A DNA stretch of 64,000 bases, from positions 1-64,000 of the forward strand of contig CAYWTY010000002.1 in NCBI GenBank assembly GCA_964461335.1, given 5' to 3'. Below the pieces are notes generated by a model. The model made no database searches, was not told the origin of the DNA, and was given only the letters and a program-made list of their open reading frames with translations. Origin of the DNA: JAKJBL01 sp964461335 (lineage in GTDB: Bacteria > Bacillota > Clostridia > Christensenellales > CAG-138). Made by a program: the position numbers and the translations under genes. Each line of letters starts with the position of its first letter. Position 1 is the stretch's first letter. Shown one piece after another: positions 1 through 8,449 of this stretch.

Positions 1-140
1 ACTGTCTTGGCTCGTTTTCTTGACTTTTAATGGGGTGTTACTGCTACAGCCCCGCTTAAAGCAAAAGCCGTTAATACCAGTATACTGTGTTGAAGCCCCT
101 TAAAAAGCTGAGAATGTTTCTAAGAGCTTCTTAAGAATTG

Positions 141-1937
141 CTATTTGCTCTTAAGCACTGCCTTAATCCTTCTTACACCTGCTGAGGAGGCTTCCTCTTT
201 TGTGATTTTGAAGCTGCCTAAAACGCCTGTGCTTGCAGCGTGAGGTCCGCCGCAGATTTCTTTTGAAAACTCCCCTATCGAATAGACCTTTACGCGCTCG
301 CCGTATTTGCTTTCAAAAAGCCCGATTGCTCCGCTTTCTTTTGCTTCGTCTACGCTTACTTCCTCGCATGTAATCAGCAAATCTTCCTCAATTATTGAGT
401 TTACAAGCGCCTCCACCTCTAAAAGCTCCTCTTTTGTAAGCTTGCGGGGGAAGGAGAAGTCAAAGCGCAGCCTTTCAGCAGTTATATTGCTCCCCTTTTG
501 TGAAACTGAGTCGTCCTTTAGCACTTTTCTTAAGCTTGTATGTAAAAGGTGGGTTGCTGTATGCAGCTTTGCGGTTTCTTCGGTATTATCCGCCAAGCCG
601 CCCTTAAAGCGGTGCTCAGCGCCAAGTTGGGATTTCTTCTGGTGCTCGGAAAATGCCTCGTTATAGCCGGAAACATCAACTTCAAAGCCCTTTTCTTTTG
701 CAAGCTCCTCGGTAAACTCAAGCGGGAAGCCGAATGTATCATAGAGCCTAAATGCATCCTGCCCATTTATGCGGCTGCCTTTAAGCGTGCTAATAAGCCG
801 CTCAAACTCCTTTATGCCCTTCTTTAGGGTTTTGCCAAAGCGCTGCTCTTCCTTGCTAAGCTCAGAGAGGATTTTTTCGCTGTTTTTGTTAAGCTCAGGG
901 TAAAAGTCGCTATATTGGTTAATTACAGCTTTTGCAACTTCATTAAGCCCGCCTTCTTCTATGCCAAGCTGCATAGCGTAGCGGATTGCTCGGCGGATAA
1001 GTCGCCTTAGGATATACCCTTGGTCTACATTGCTAGGAGTTACGCCGCATTCATCCCCAAGGATAAATACAGCACAGCGCACATGGTCTGCAATTATCCT
1101 AAAGCTGCGCGTGACCTCTTCGTTTTCAAGGTAGTTTGTTGAGGAAAGGCGGCTTATTGTGTTAAGGGTTTCTTTAAATGCGTCAGTATCATATACGCTT
1201 TCAACTCCTTGGAGCGTTGCAACGGTTCTATCAAGCCCCATACCAGTATCAACATTTTTTTGGGCAAGCGGCTCGTATTTCCCCTCAGCCACCTTGTTGA
1301 ACTCCATAAATACATCATTCCATATTTCAAGGTATTTCCCGCATGAACAGGCAGGCGAGCACTCCTCGCTGCATTTTACTTTGCCTGTGTCAAAGAACAT
1401 CTCAGTATCAGGGCCGCATGGGCCTGTTTGGCCTGCAGGCCCCCACCAGTTGTATTTTTTGGGAAGATAATATATATGGGACGGGTCTACGCCCATTTCT
1501 ACCCAGCAGGAGTAAGATTCTTCATCGCGAGGCGCGTCCTCATCACCTAAAAAGCAGGTGAAATAGAGCCTGTCCTTATCTATGCCGAGCCAACGGTCGG
1601 ATGTTAGAAACTCCCACGAATATGCAATAGCTTCTTTTTTGAAGTAGTCCCCAAGCGACCAGTTGCCAAGCATCTCAAAGAATGTACAGTGCGAAGCATC
1701 GCCAACATCGTCAATATCACCAGTTCGCACACATTTTTGTACGTTTACAAGTCGTTTCCCTGCAGGGTGCTTTTCGCCCATTAAATAGGGTACGAGCGGG
1801 TGCATTCCTGCAGTCGTAAAAAGCACAGTAGGGTCGTTTTCGGGTATAAGTGAGGCGCTGCTTATAATTGCATGCCCCTTTTCTTTAAAGAAGTCCAGGT
1901 AGAGCTGCCTTAATTCCTTTGAGTTCAGCTTGCGCAT
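141..1937 (-). CDS. alaS: Alanine--tRNA ligase, short form
   Basis: Charges tRNA-Ala with alanine in the cytoplasm. The class II catalytic core fills about residues 1-240. The editing domain carries its zinc-type motifs HTATH (459-463) and CGGPH (562-566). At 598 residues the protein stops just after the editing domain, whereas common bacterial AlaRS is about 870-880 residues; the C-Ala oligomerisation domain is absent. Similar short AlaRS proteins are known in Firmicutes, so this looks like a natural short form rather than a truncation, and the reading frame ends cleanly. The start ATG follows a purine-rich ribosome site, and a good sigma-A promoter lies about 60 bases upstream. The gene stands alone, divergent from the SDR gene. 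Confidence 0.96.
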   Translation of the reverse strand: MRKLNSKELRQLYLDFFKEKGHAIISSASLIPENDPTVLFTTAGMHPLVPYLMGEKHPAGKRLVNVQKCVRTGDIDDVGDASHCTFFEMLGNWSLGDYFKKEAIAYSWEFLTSDRWLGIDKDRLYFTCFLGDEDAPRDEESYSCWVEMGVDPSHIYYLPKKYNWWGPAGQTGPCGPDTEMFFDTGKVKCSEECSPACSCGKYLEIWNDVFMEFNKVAEGKYEPLAQKNVDTGMGLDRTVATLQGVESVYDTDAFKETLNTISRLSSTNYLENEEVTRSFRIIADHVRCAVFILGDECGVTPSNVDQGYILRRLIRRAIRYAMQLGIEEGGLNEVAKAVINQYSDFYPELNKNSEKILSELSKEEQRFGKTLKKGIKEFERLISTLKGSRINGQDAFRLYDTFGFPLEFTEELAKEKGFEVDVSGYNEAFSEHQKKSQLGAEHRFKGGLADNTEETAKLHTATHLLHTSLRKVLKDDSVSQKGSNITAERLRFDFSFPRKLTKEELLEVEALVNSIIEEDLLITCEEVSVDEAKESGAIGLFESKYGERVKVYSIGEFSKEICGGPHAASTGVLGSFKITKEEASSAGVRRIKAVLKSK

Positions 1938-1997
1938 TATGCCAAGCCCCCTTTCTCTATAAAAGCGCGCATTTATGCGCGTATATGGCTAAATGTG

Positions 1998-2026
1998 ATT
2001 TTACAGTTTTTTTCGCGCTATGGCAA
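1998..2026 (-). promoter_or_regulatory. Sigma-A type promoter of alaS
   Basis: On the minus strand a -35 hexamer TTGCCA (2021-2026) is separated by exactly 17 bases from a -10 hexamer TAAAAT (1998-2003), about 60 bases upstream of the alaS start. A GC-rich palindrome (about 1965-1983, GCGCGCAT arms) lies between promoter and gene and could form a leader hairpin. I see no T-box sequence, so tRNA-dependent control is not supported. Confidence 0.6.
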
Positions 2027-2190
2027 GCGTTTGTGCTTAAGCCTCATAAGGCGGGGGGTATGCGGCGCAGTTTGCGTTGCTTAGTAAAGGCCTGTATTGT
2101 ACAATAAAAGAGCGTTTAGTTTATGCGTATATATTAAGGGCTAAAGCGCTGCATGTTTAAGCTTAAAGCCCAAGCTAAAAAGGAGCAAAA

Positions 2191-3012
2191 ATGTCAGAAT
2201 ATAAAGCGGTAGAAAAAGTTGCGCTCATAATTGGCGCCTCCTCTGGAATTGGCGCTGTTACTGCGCCGCTTTTTGAAAAGGGGGGCTATACTGTTTATGC
2301 TGCTTCCCGCAGGGCAAAGGCGCCTTACGAAAGCCCAAGCCTAATTCCGCTTAAAATGGATGTTACAAACGAGCAAAGTGTAATTTCAGGCGTTTCTTCC
2401 ATACTTGAAGCAAAGGGGCGCATAGATGTACTCGTATATGCTGCAGGCAATGGAATAGCAGGCCCTGTTGAAGGCACAAGCGTAGAAGATGCGCTAAGCC
2501 AGTTCGACGTTAACTTTTTCGGCTGCCTTAAGGCGTTAAACGCTGTGCTGCCCCATATGCGAAAGGTGCGAAGAGGCAGCATAGTTTTAATAGGCTCTGT
2601 TGGCGGCAGGGTTACAGTTCCTTTTCAAACGCTTTACTCAAGCTCAAAAGCAGCGCTCGCTGCCTTAAGCGATGGGCTTAGGGCAGAGCTTAAGCAGTTT
2701 AACATAAATGTTACTCTTGTAGAGCCTGGCGATGTTAATACTGCATTCCCTGACGCCCGCCGCGTTTTAAATGCAGAAGATGAATACAAAGCCGAGTTTA
2801 AAAGCGCGCTCTACAATATGGAGCATGATGAGCGAACAGGCATGAAGCCTGAAGTTGTTGCAAAAGCGATTTATAAAGCAGCAGAAAAGGCCAACCCGCC
2901 TAGCCGCAAGGTTGTGGATTTTGGTTATAGGGTCTTGACGTTTTTATTGCGGCTTATACCTGCTTGCCTTGTAGAACGAATTGTAAGAAGCATGTATATA
3001 AGGAAAAGCTGA
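2191..3012 (+). CDS. Short-chain dehydrogenase/reductase (SDR family)
   Basis: A classical NAD(P)-dependent oxidoreductase of unknown substrate. The Rossmann glycine motif GASSGIG is at residues 15-21, the catalytic serine in IGSVGG near residue 136 and the YxxxK pair at Y149/K153. The 273-residue length is typical. The start has a strong AAGGAG site. The C-terminal end (about residues 240-265) is hydrophobic and may touch the membrane. The stop codon lies inside the left terminal repeat of a MITE-like element, so the native C terminus may have been altered by insertion. Substrate cannot be deduced from context. Confidence 0.9.
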   Translation: MSEYKAVEKVALIIGASSGIGAVTAPLFEKGGYTVYAASRRAKAPYESPSLIPLKMDVTNEQSVISGVSSILEAKGRIDVLVYAAGNGIAGPVEGTSVEDALSQFDVNFFGCLKALNAVLPHMRKVRRGSIVLIGSVGGRVTVPFQTLYSSSKAALAALSDGLRAELKQFNINVTLVEPGDVNTAFPDARRVLNAEDEYKAEFKSALYNMEHDERTGMKPEVVAKAIYKAAEKANPPSRKVVDFGYRVLTFLLRLIPACLVERIVRSMYIRKS

Positions 3013-3166
3013 TTAATTCACAGCGCAGCCCTGGCGGCTACTTTTGTGCCCTGCTGTGTCGCTAAAATCTCAAAATAGCGCTGCTATTCTTTCGATTTTG
3101 CTCCGTGCATGACACAAAACTTTCTCGCCAGCCCGTCATTGTTCATTTAATCAGTATTTCCATAAG
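3000..3166. repeat. MITE-like dispersed repeat, copy 1
   Basis: About 167 bases bounded by imperfect inverted ends (AAGGAAAAGCTGATTAATT on the left; the reverse complement of the right end reads similarly, with CTGATTAAAT). The interior matches the copy at 29015-29180 almost base for base, including a central inverted repeat with AAAATC and AATAG arms. It carries no ORF. The left end supplies the stop codon of the SDR gene and the right end sits directly before the Shine-Dalgarno of the nitroreductase gene. Confidence 0.8.
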
Positions 3167-3187
3167 GAAAAAAGGAGGCATCGAAAA

Positions 3188-3727
3188 TTGAAAACAGAAA
3201 TGAATGCAATAGATGCGATTTTAACAAGAAGGAGCGTACGAAGCTTCTTAAATACACCTGTAAGTGAAGAAGAGCTTAAGGCAATCCTTCGTGCAGGCAT
3301 GTTTGCGCCCTCAGCGCATAACCGCCGCACATGGGAGTTTATAACTGTTACAGAACGGCCTTTGCTAAATGAGCTTAGCGTTATGAGCCGTTACTGGGGT
3401 ATGCTTAAAGAGGCGCCCCTTTGCATAGTTACATGCGGCTATTCCCCGGGTATAAAGCCAGAGGATGAAGAGTTCCTCATCCAAAACAGCTCAGCAGCAA
3501 CCGAAAATATGCTTCTTATGGCGCATAGCCTTGGGCTTGGCGCAGTTTGGCTCGGCATTTGCAGAGAAAGGCCCTACTATAATTCCGTTAAGGCGCTTCT
3601 TAAAATACCTGCTGATGTAAGGGTTGTGAGCCTTATGGCAGTAGGCCGCCCAAAAGCGGAGCTTGCTCCACGCGCTTTGCCGCTTGAGCGCTTTGAGGCC
3701 GAAAAATGGCATAGGGAGCGTTATTGA
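3188..3727 (+). CDS. Nitroreductase family protein
   Basis: An FMN-dependent nitroreductase-like flavoprotein; the physiological substrate is unknown. The N-terminal RRSVR motif (FMN phosphate binding, residues 15-19) and the APSAHNRRTW segment are typical, as is the GLGAVWLGI segment in the second half. It has 179 residues, at the short end for the family. I chose the TTG at 3188 because AGGAGG at 3173-3178 is 9 bases upstream; the ATG at 3200 would be 21 bases away. Its stop overlaps the start of the next gene, so the two are probably co-transcribed. Confidence 0.9.
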   Translation: MKTEMNAIDAILTRRSVRSFLNTPVSEEELKAILRAGMFAPSAHNRRTWEFITVTERPLLNELSVMSRYWGMLKEAPLCIVTCGYSPGIKPEDEEFLIQNSSAATENMLLMAHSLGLGAVWLGICRERPYYNSVKALLKIPADVRVVSLMAVGRPKAELAPRALPLERFEAEKWHRERY

Positions 3728-4503
3728 GTATGGCAGAAGGGGAGCTTCTATATAAGCTTTTAATAATATGCCCAATGCTCTTTCTTGCTGGGTTTGCAGA
3801 CTCCATTGCAGGCGGAGGCGGCGTAATTTCGCTGCCTGCGTTTGTGTTTGCTGGGCTGCCGCTGCACATGGCTTATGGCACAAACAAATTTTCAATGTCT
3901 CTTGGTACATCTGTAAGCGCATACAAATACTATAAAGCCGGGCATCTGCGCCTTGCAACTGCGCTTTTTGCAGTAGGGGGTGCGTTAATAGGCGCAAACA
4001 TAGGCGCAAGCCTTGCGCTTTTGCTTAGCGAAAAGTATTTAAGCTATATCCTAATGGTGCTTTTGCCTATTGCTGCAGTGTTTATTATGGCAAATCGTAA
4101 CTTCGGCGAGGCAGAAACAGCCCGCGAGCAGACAAAGGCTAAGGAGTATACTTTAAGTGCGCTGATAGGGCTTTTTGTAGGCGCATATGACGGCTTCTTC
4201 GGGCCAGGGGCAGGTATGTTTTACACGCTGCTTTTTGCATCCCTTTTAGGTTACAGCCTGCTAAGCGCCTCAGCAAATGCGCGTGTTGTAAACCTTGCGT
4301 CAAATATAGGCGCGCTTTTTGCATTTATCAGCGGGGGTAAAGTACTTTACGCAGTTGGCATACCTGCAGCCTTATGCACAATTTTAGGCAACTATTTGGG
4401 CGCAAGGCTTGCCATTAAAAACGGGGCGCGCTTTATAAAGCCTATAATGGTAGCTGTAATTGTGCTACTTATTCTTAAAATTGCAATTGACTATATCTTT
4501 TAG
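3724..4503 (+). CDS. TSUP family (TauE/SafE) membrane permease
   Basis: A predicted sulfite/organosulfonate or other anion permease of the TSUP family. The 259-residue protein is hydrophobic with about eight membrane segments and shows the family's duplicated pattern: an early GFADSIAGGGG segment and a second-half GAYDGFFGPGAGM segment. The TTG at 3724 overlaps the upstream stop (TTGA) and is 5 bases after AGGGAG; ATG at 3730 is an alternative. The transported substrate cannot be told from sequence, and no sulfur metabolism genes lie nearby. Confidence 0.9.
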   Translation: MSMAEGELLYKLLIICPMLFLAGFADSIAGGGGVISLPAFVFAGLPLHMAYGTNKFSMSLGTSVSAYKYYKAGHLRLATALFAVGGALIGANIGASLALLLSEKYLSYILMVLLPIAAVFIMANRNFGEAETAREQTKAKEYTLSALIGLFVGAYDGFFGPGAGMFYTLLFASLLGYSLLSASANARVVNLASNIGALFAFISGGKVLYAVGIPAALCTILGNYLGARLAIKNGARFIKPIMVAVIVLLILKIAIDYIF

Positions 4504-4526
4504 CGCATAGTTTATAAATAAATATG

Positions 4527-4567
4527 GCAAAAGAAAACGAGCCGTTGTTTTGGCTCGTTTGCTTTTG
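4527..4567. terminator. Bidirectional intrinsic terminator
   Basis: Arms AAACGAGCC (4535-4543) and GGCTCGTTT (4552-4560) form a perfect 9-bp stem, extended by GCAAAAG/CTTTTGC outside. T-rich flanks on both strands suit it to end both the TSUP gene and the convergent SipL-like gene. Confidence 0.8.
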
Positions 4568-4599
4568 CTTTTAAATTATTTTGGGGCTTAACAGCGCTT

Positions 4600-6105
4600 T
4601 TAAGTATTCCTGTGCCTTCTTTGCGGGCTTGAGAGTATTAAAATCTGCGTGCCTTCGCTTATCGGCTCCTTAAGCCCTTCATTCCAGCGCAAGAGCTGTT
4701 CAGGCGTAACATTAAAGCGCTTTGCAATGTTCCACACTGTGTCCCCTTCTGATGCAAGCGCAACCATAATCCCGCTCTCACGGCTTGTTGGCTCAACATT
4801 GAGTGCACCTGAAGCAAGCGCAAGCTCCTGCAAATTAAATGTGCGCGTAAGGATTTCAAGCAAATACTCTACATTAAGCGTTCTGCCTGTGCCGCTTGAG
4901 CGAACTTCTAGCGGCCGGATTATTGCAACAGCTTGTGGAGAATAGGGGATATCAAGCGTGCATTTTGCAGGTATATCTTCAGTAAACACGAACAACGCGC
5001 CTTCGCTTGTTGCATAAACAACCTCTGTTGCAAGCAGAGCATTTAGGGCAAGCTTGCCGTTATCATCAAAAAGGTTGAGCACAACAGGCCTGCAGCTTGT
5101 ATAAACAACACGGCTAACTTCAGGGAGCTGCTCAGGAACCATCAGTTTCTCGCTAATCGTACACAGCTCACTTGTGTTTCTTTCCGGTGAGAGCAGCTCA
5201 ACATTTTCTTGGATACTCTCAACAGCTCCATCACTGCAATAGAAATCTTCGAGTATTCTTTGCTGATTTGCAACTATACAATTCGCCCTAAGCTCAATGC
5301 TTGCATCAAGGTCAAGCATCCCCTCTTGTGCGCTTATACCGAGCGAATAGTCTTTTAGCTCAGGTTTTACGCATATTGAGCCGCATGAGTTGTCAAGCTC
5401 AACTGCCATAAACTCCTCAAAAGGCAGGCGCTCGTTAAGTTGTGCAAGCGCACCTTCCGCATCCTCATAAAGCACAGTCACATACAGAATGCCGCTTATG
5501 TCAATGCCGTTTTCAGAAAGCCGTACATTGTTTATATGCGGCACTATATTGGCTCTGTGCACATGTGCTGCATTAGGTGCGCTAAGCGTATCGTTTAGGC
5601 GCAGTGTGGTTGAGCCAAGTTCGCGTGTGCTGGTAAAATCCGCATCATTGTGGCGCTTGTGGAGCTCACCCACGCCTGCAACATCAGTAAGTACCTGCAT
5701 AGGTTCGTTGTCGCGTGCAACTGTATTAAGCTCAGCAACAGCTTCAACATGAACCCGCCTGTCTTTTAGGTCAGTGCGCAAATCAAAAAGTTGGGGCACA
5801 ATTTCTGCTTCCATTCCGTCTTGTACGTTTTCAAGCGGAACATTGTGGTTGTAGCGCGTAGAGGCATGCACATCAAAGGGCTGCTCTTGCGCGTCAAGGC
5901 AAAGTATGTTCAGCGTGAGCGTTCCCTCAGCCTGTACGCCGCCTTCCACACAGCGGGCTGCTTCGTTGCGGATATGGCTCTCCACCCCAAGTATGCGCCC
6001 CGCCTCACGCCCCGCCGGCATAGGGATATCCCCCTCGATGAACGCCTGTACAATGCTTTTGCCTACAAGCCGTTCCAGATTAAGCTCATTATAGATGGGT
6101 TCCAT
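4600..6105 (-). CDS. sipL: SipL-like spore coat morphogenesis protein (DUF3794 repeats + LysM)
   Basis: Probable partner of SpoIVA in assembling the spore coat basement layer of Clostridia. The 501-residue protein consists of repeated DUF3794/SPOCS-type segments and ends in a LysM domain (about residues 445-495, with the EGDTVWNIAKRFNV signature), the same architecture as Clostridioides SipL. The start at 6105 (protein begins MEPIYNEL) is chosen because GAGAGGTG lies 5 bases upstream; an upstream in-frame extension of 38 residues is not family-like. It follows a solute-binding protein gene on the same strand with a gap of about 100 bases. Domain call is firm; the SipL role is inferred from architecture. 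Confidence 0.85.
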   Translation of the reverse strand: MEPIYNELNLERLVGKSIVQAFIEGDIPMPAGREAGRILGVESHIRNEAARCVEGGVQAEGTLTLNILCLDAQEQPFDVHASTRYNHNVPLENVQDGMEAEIVPQLFDLRTDLKDRRVHVEAVAELNTVARDNEPMQVLTDVAGVGELHKRHNDADFTSTRELGSTTLRLNDTLSAPNAAHVHRANIVPHINNVRLSENGIDISGILYVTVLYEDAEGALAQLNERLPFEEFMAVELDNSCGSICVKPELKDYSLGISAQEGMLDLDASIELRANCIVANQQRILEDFYCSDGAVESIQENVELLSPERNTSELCTISEKLMVPEQLPEVSRVVYTSCRPVVLNLFDDNGKLALNALLATEVVYATSEGALFVFTEDIPAKCTLDIPYSPQAVAIIRPLEVRSSGTGRTLNVEYLLEILTRTFNLQELALASGALNVEPTSRESGIMVALASEGDTVWNIAKRFNVTPEQLLRWNEGLKEPISEGTQILILSSPQRRHRNT

Positions 6106-6208
6106 ATTGCACCTCTCTTGACTGTGTATTTCTTTATCAATATATGAGTGGACATACCCATACAGACTAACGGATTTCAATAATACGCGGCTTTGTTGCA
6201 CTAACTGC

Positions 6209-7333
6209 TTAACTTTCACAGCCGAGCTTTGTTAAGAGCGCGAAAAGCTGCTCTTTGCTGCCCTCTACACCTGAAAGCGCAGCGTCACAAAGTGCATTAA
6301 GCTCCTCTTTAAAGTCAAAATAAAGGTCTGGCTCTGGGCTGCAGGGGGAGCTATATGCTTCAAAGAAAAGCTGGAGATAGCTGTCTTGGTACTTGGGCAT
6401 TTCATCAAAGTCAGCTGCAGGGAGCGCACCTAGTGCTGTAAGCTTAAGCTGCTGCTTTTTTGTAAGAAGAAGCTCAATAAACCCTTTGCCATGTTCTAAA
6501 AACCCGCCTTTTGAACGTGCCTCAACTCCAATGTAGAGCACCTGTTCTGTAAAGCCGCCAAGCGGCAAGGCATCAAATGTAAAGCCGCCTGCAGCCATCT
6601 TCCGGTTAAGGTCCCCAAAGGCGCGGCCGTCCCCAATCATAAACGGCACCTGCCCTGCCTTAAAGTCACCCTCTAATGCAAGCGAACCTGTTAAGCCGAG
6701 CATTGCAGCATAAAGTTTCGGGCTGCAAAGCGCGCCATAGCGGCCTGTTGCACGCGAAGCCATTGCATCTTTAAGTGCATTGTAAAGCGCATCGCGCCTA
6801 TTTGCTGCGTTGTTTGTTTCAGGCCAAGTCAGCCCAAGCTCCTGTATTAAAACTGTATTGCCGAGCAGGAAATATCCGCTGTACATATAGGGCACAGCAT
6901 ACACAGCCCCATTATTAGAAAGTGCAGTTATGTTCCCCCGAAACTTTGGCAGCTCTAGCTCAAGAAGGCTAAACTGCTCTGCATTGAACGCACCCATAGG
7001 GAAGCTCCATATATGCGGCTTTTCTCCTGAAGCTATGCGCTCTATTGCCTGAGCGGGCGAAAGGCCGGTTACCTCTATATACACGCCCGGGTTTGCTCTC
7101 TCGTAAGAAGAGGCTGCGTTTTCAAGGTAGGATGTCAGGCTGCCCTTCTCGCTTTTGAACTCAGCAATATGCCAAAGGGTTAAGACCCCGCTCCAAGTAT
7201 TTTGCTTGCCGCTAAGCCATTCCCTGTAAAAATTGCGGCCAAGCGCCTCATCAAGGTGCTTTGGCGCAACAATAAGGAAGGCAATAAGCATTGCCGAAAC
7301 TATGCACCTTAGGCTGAATACAAGCTTTTTCAT
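6209..7333 (-). CDS. Extracellular solute-binding protein, orphan
   Basis: Resembles family 1 (sugar-type) ABC solute-binding proteins: after an N-terminal hydrophobic segment (about residues 5-24 from the chosen start) it has an LTLWH beta strand, a NPGVYIEV segment and a tail typical of the periplasmic-binding fold. There is no lipobox cysteine after the hydrophobic segment, so it is either secreted or anchored by an uncleaved helix. Start 7333 (MKKLVFSL) follows AGGTG with 5 bases spacing. No ABC permease or ATPase is nearby; the only co-directional neighbour is the spore-coat gene, which makes a transport role doubtful. Function unknown. Confidence 0.75.
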   Translation of the reverse strand: MKKLVFSLRCIVSAMLIAFLIVAPKHLDEALGRNFYREWLSGKQNTWSGVLTLWHIAEFKSEKGSLTSYLENAASSYERANPGVYIEVTGLSPAQAIERIASGEKPHIWSFPMGAFNAEQFSLLELELPKFRGNITALSNNGAVYAVPYMYSGYFLLGNTVLIQELGLTWPETNNAANRRDALYNALKDAMASRATGRYGALCSPKLYAAMLGLTGSLALEGDFKAGQVPFMIGDGRAFGDLNRKMAAGGFTFDALPLGGFTEQVLYIGVEARSKGGFLEHGKGFIELLLTKKQQLKLTALGALPAADFDEMPKYQDSYLQLFFEAYSSPCSPEPDLYFDFKEELNALCDAALSGVEGSKEQLFALLTKLGCES

Positions 7334-7683
7334 AGCGCACCTAAAAATCATATCTCTATCAGCATATGAGTGAGCGCTAACGTACAGAAGATGCTAATTA
7401 AATTTGAAGCAGCTGAATATTTTAACTACGTTAAGGGCATACTTCATATGCGGGAGTCCGTCTTTTTATAAACTTATGACCATTTCGACAATAATAGTGC
7501 AGTGCTGACAGGACTTCCCGTTTTTTAACAAAGGTAATGCGCAGCCAAAACGCGAAATATAAGCCAAGAAAAAGAACAGGCGGAAGTTTGGCGCTTGGGT
7601 CTACCGCTTGCCTTAAAAATATAACAACTCAAAGAGTGATTTAAACTATGTACGGCTTAAGGCCGGCTTAAGGAGGCGGGAAA
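7334..7683. promoter_or_regulatory. Intergenic region upstream of spoIIA with a 0A-box-like site
   Basis: This 350-base gap separates two divergent genes. It holds TTCGACA (7484-7490), the reverse complement of the Spo0A box core TGTCGAA. The site lies in the loop of a long inverted repeat with arms CGGGAGTCC (7451-7459) and GGACTTCCCG (7511-7520), the latter followed by six T. In Bacillus spoIIA is activated by Spo0A-P with sigma-H. I could not recognise a convincing sigma-H promoter. No ORF is supported here. Confidence 0.45.
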
Positions 7684-7989
7684 ATGCAAATCAACGCCAC
7701 CCGCAAAGGGCAGCGGATTAAGGCAATGCTTGCGGGCGAACTCGACCACCACAGTGCGCAGTATGTGCGCGAAGCGCTGGACTCGCTTATTGCGGACCCG
7801 CAAATTCGCGAACTTGTGCTTGATATGTCAAAAGTGGAATTTATGGATAGCTCAGGCCTTGGGGTCATCCTCGGGCGCTACCGCACGCTTACAGCAAGGG
7901 GAGGGAAGCTGCTTTTAGCAGGCGTTCCTGCGTCAATAGACCGGATATTTAGAATCTCCGGCATATATGCGTTGGTAGAACGGGCATAG
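7684..7989 (+). CDS. spoIIAA: Anti-sigma F factor antagonist SpoIIAA
   Basis: STAS-domain protein that, when unphosphorylated, pulls SpoIIAB off sigma-F and so starts forespore gene expression. All 101 residues form the STAS domain. The phosphorylation motif DSSG is at 55-58, with the second serine (57) the expected target of SpoIIAB kinase. AAGGAGG lies 7 bases before the ATG. First gene of spoIIAA-spoIIAB-sigF. The dephosphorylating SpoIIE is not in this window. Confidence 0.97.
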   Translation: MQINATRKGQRIKAMLAGELDHHSAQYVREALDSLIADPQIRELVLDMSKVEFMDSSGLGVILGRYRTLTARGGKLLLAGVPASIDRIFRISGIYALVERA

Positions 7990-8017
7990 AAAAAGCTTAA
8001 GGCAGGGGAGGGGTAAT

Positions 8018-8449
8018 ATGTTTAAAAACCAAATGCATTTGCAGTTTTCGAGCCTTTCACAAAATGAGGCGTTTGCGCGCTCAGTGGCAGGCGCGTTCTT
8101 TACTCAGCTCAACCCAACGCTTGAACAACTGACGGATGTGCGTACTGCAGTCTCAGAAGCAGTAACTAATGCAATAATCCACGGTTATAGAAGCAAAGAG
8201 GGTTTTGTTTCGCTTGAAGCCTATGTAAACGGAAACTGCATTAAATTTATTATTCGTGATAATGGTGCAGGTATAGAGGATGTGGAGCTTGCGCGCCAGC
8301 CCTTTTATACATCGCACCCTGAGCTTGAACGCTCGGGCATGGGGTTTACAGTTATGGAGACTTTTATGGATGAGGTTAGAGTAGAGTCAACCCTTGGCAA
8401 GGGTACAACAGTAACAATGGAGAAAACTCTCCGAAGAGCCGGGCAATGA
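8018..8449 (+). CDS. spoIIAB: Anti-sigma F factor / SpoIIAA kinase SpoIIAB
   Basis: GHKL-fold kinase that holds sigma-F inactive and phosphorylates SpoIIAA. The N-box EAVTNAIIHGY, the G1 box DNGAGI and the G2 box GMGF are all present in order. 143 residues is the usual length. The gene has a GGGGAGGGG ribosome site and overlaps sigF by an ATGA start/stop, indicating translational coupling that would help keep the two proteins stoichiometric. Confidence 0.97.
   Translation: MFKNQMHLQFSSLSQNEAFARSVAGAFFTQLNPTLEQLTDVRTAVSEAVTNAIIHGYRSKEGFVSLEAYVNGNCIKFIIRDNGAGIEDVELARQPFYTSHPELERSGMGFTVMETFMDEVRVESTLGKGTTVTMEKTLRRAGQ

Noticed and set aside
1938..2190. T-box leader before alaS
   Set aside because: The region has a promoter and a palindrome but no T-box sequence or specifier stem. 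The same applies to the serS and argS leaders.
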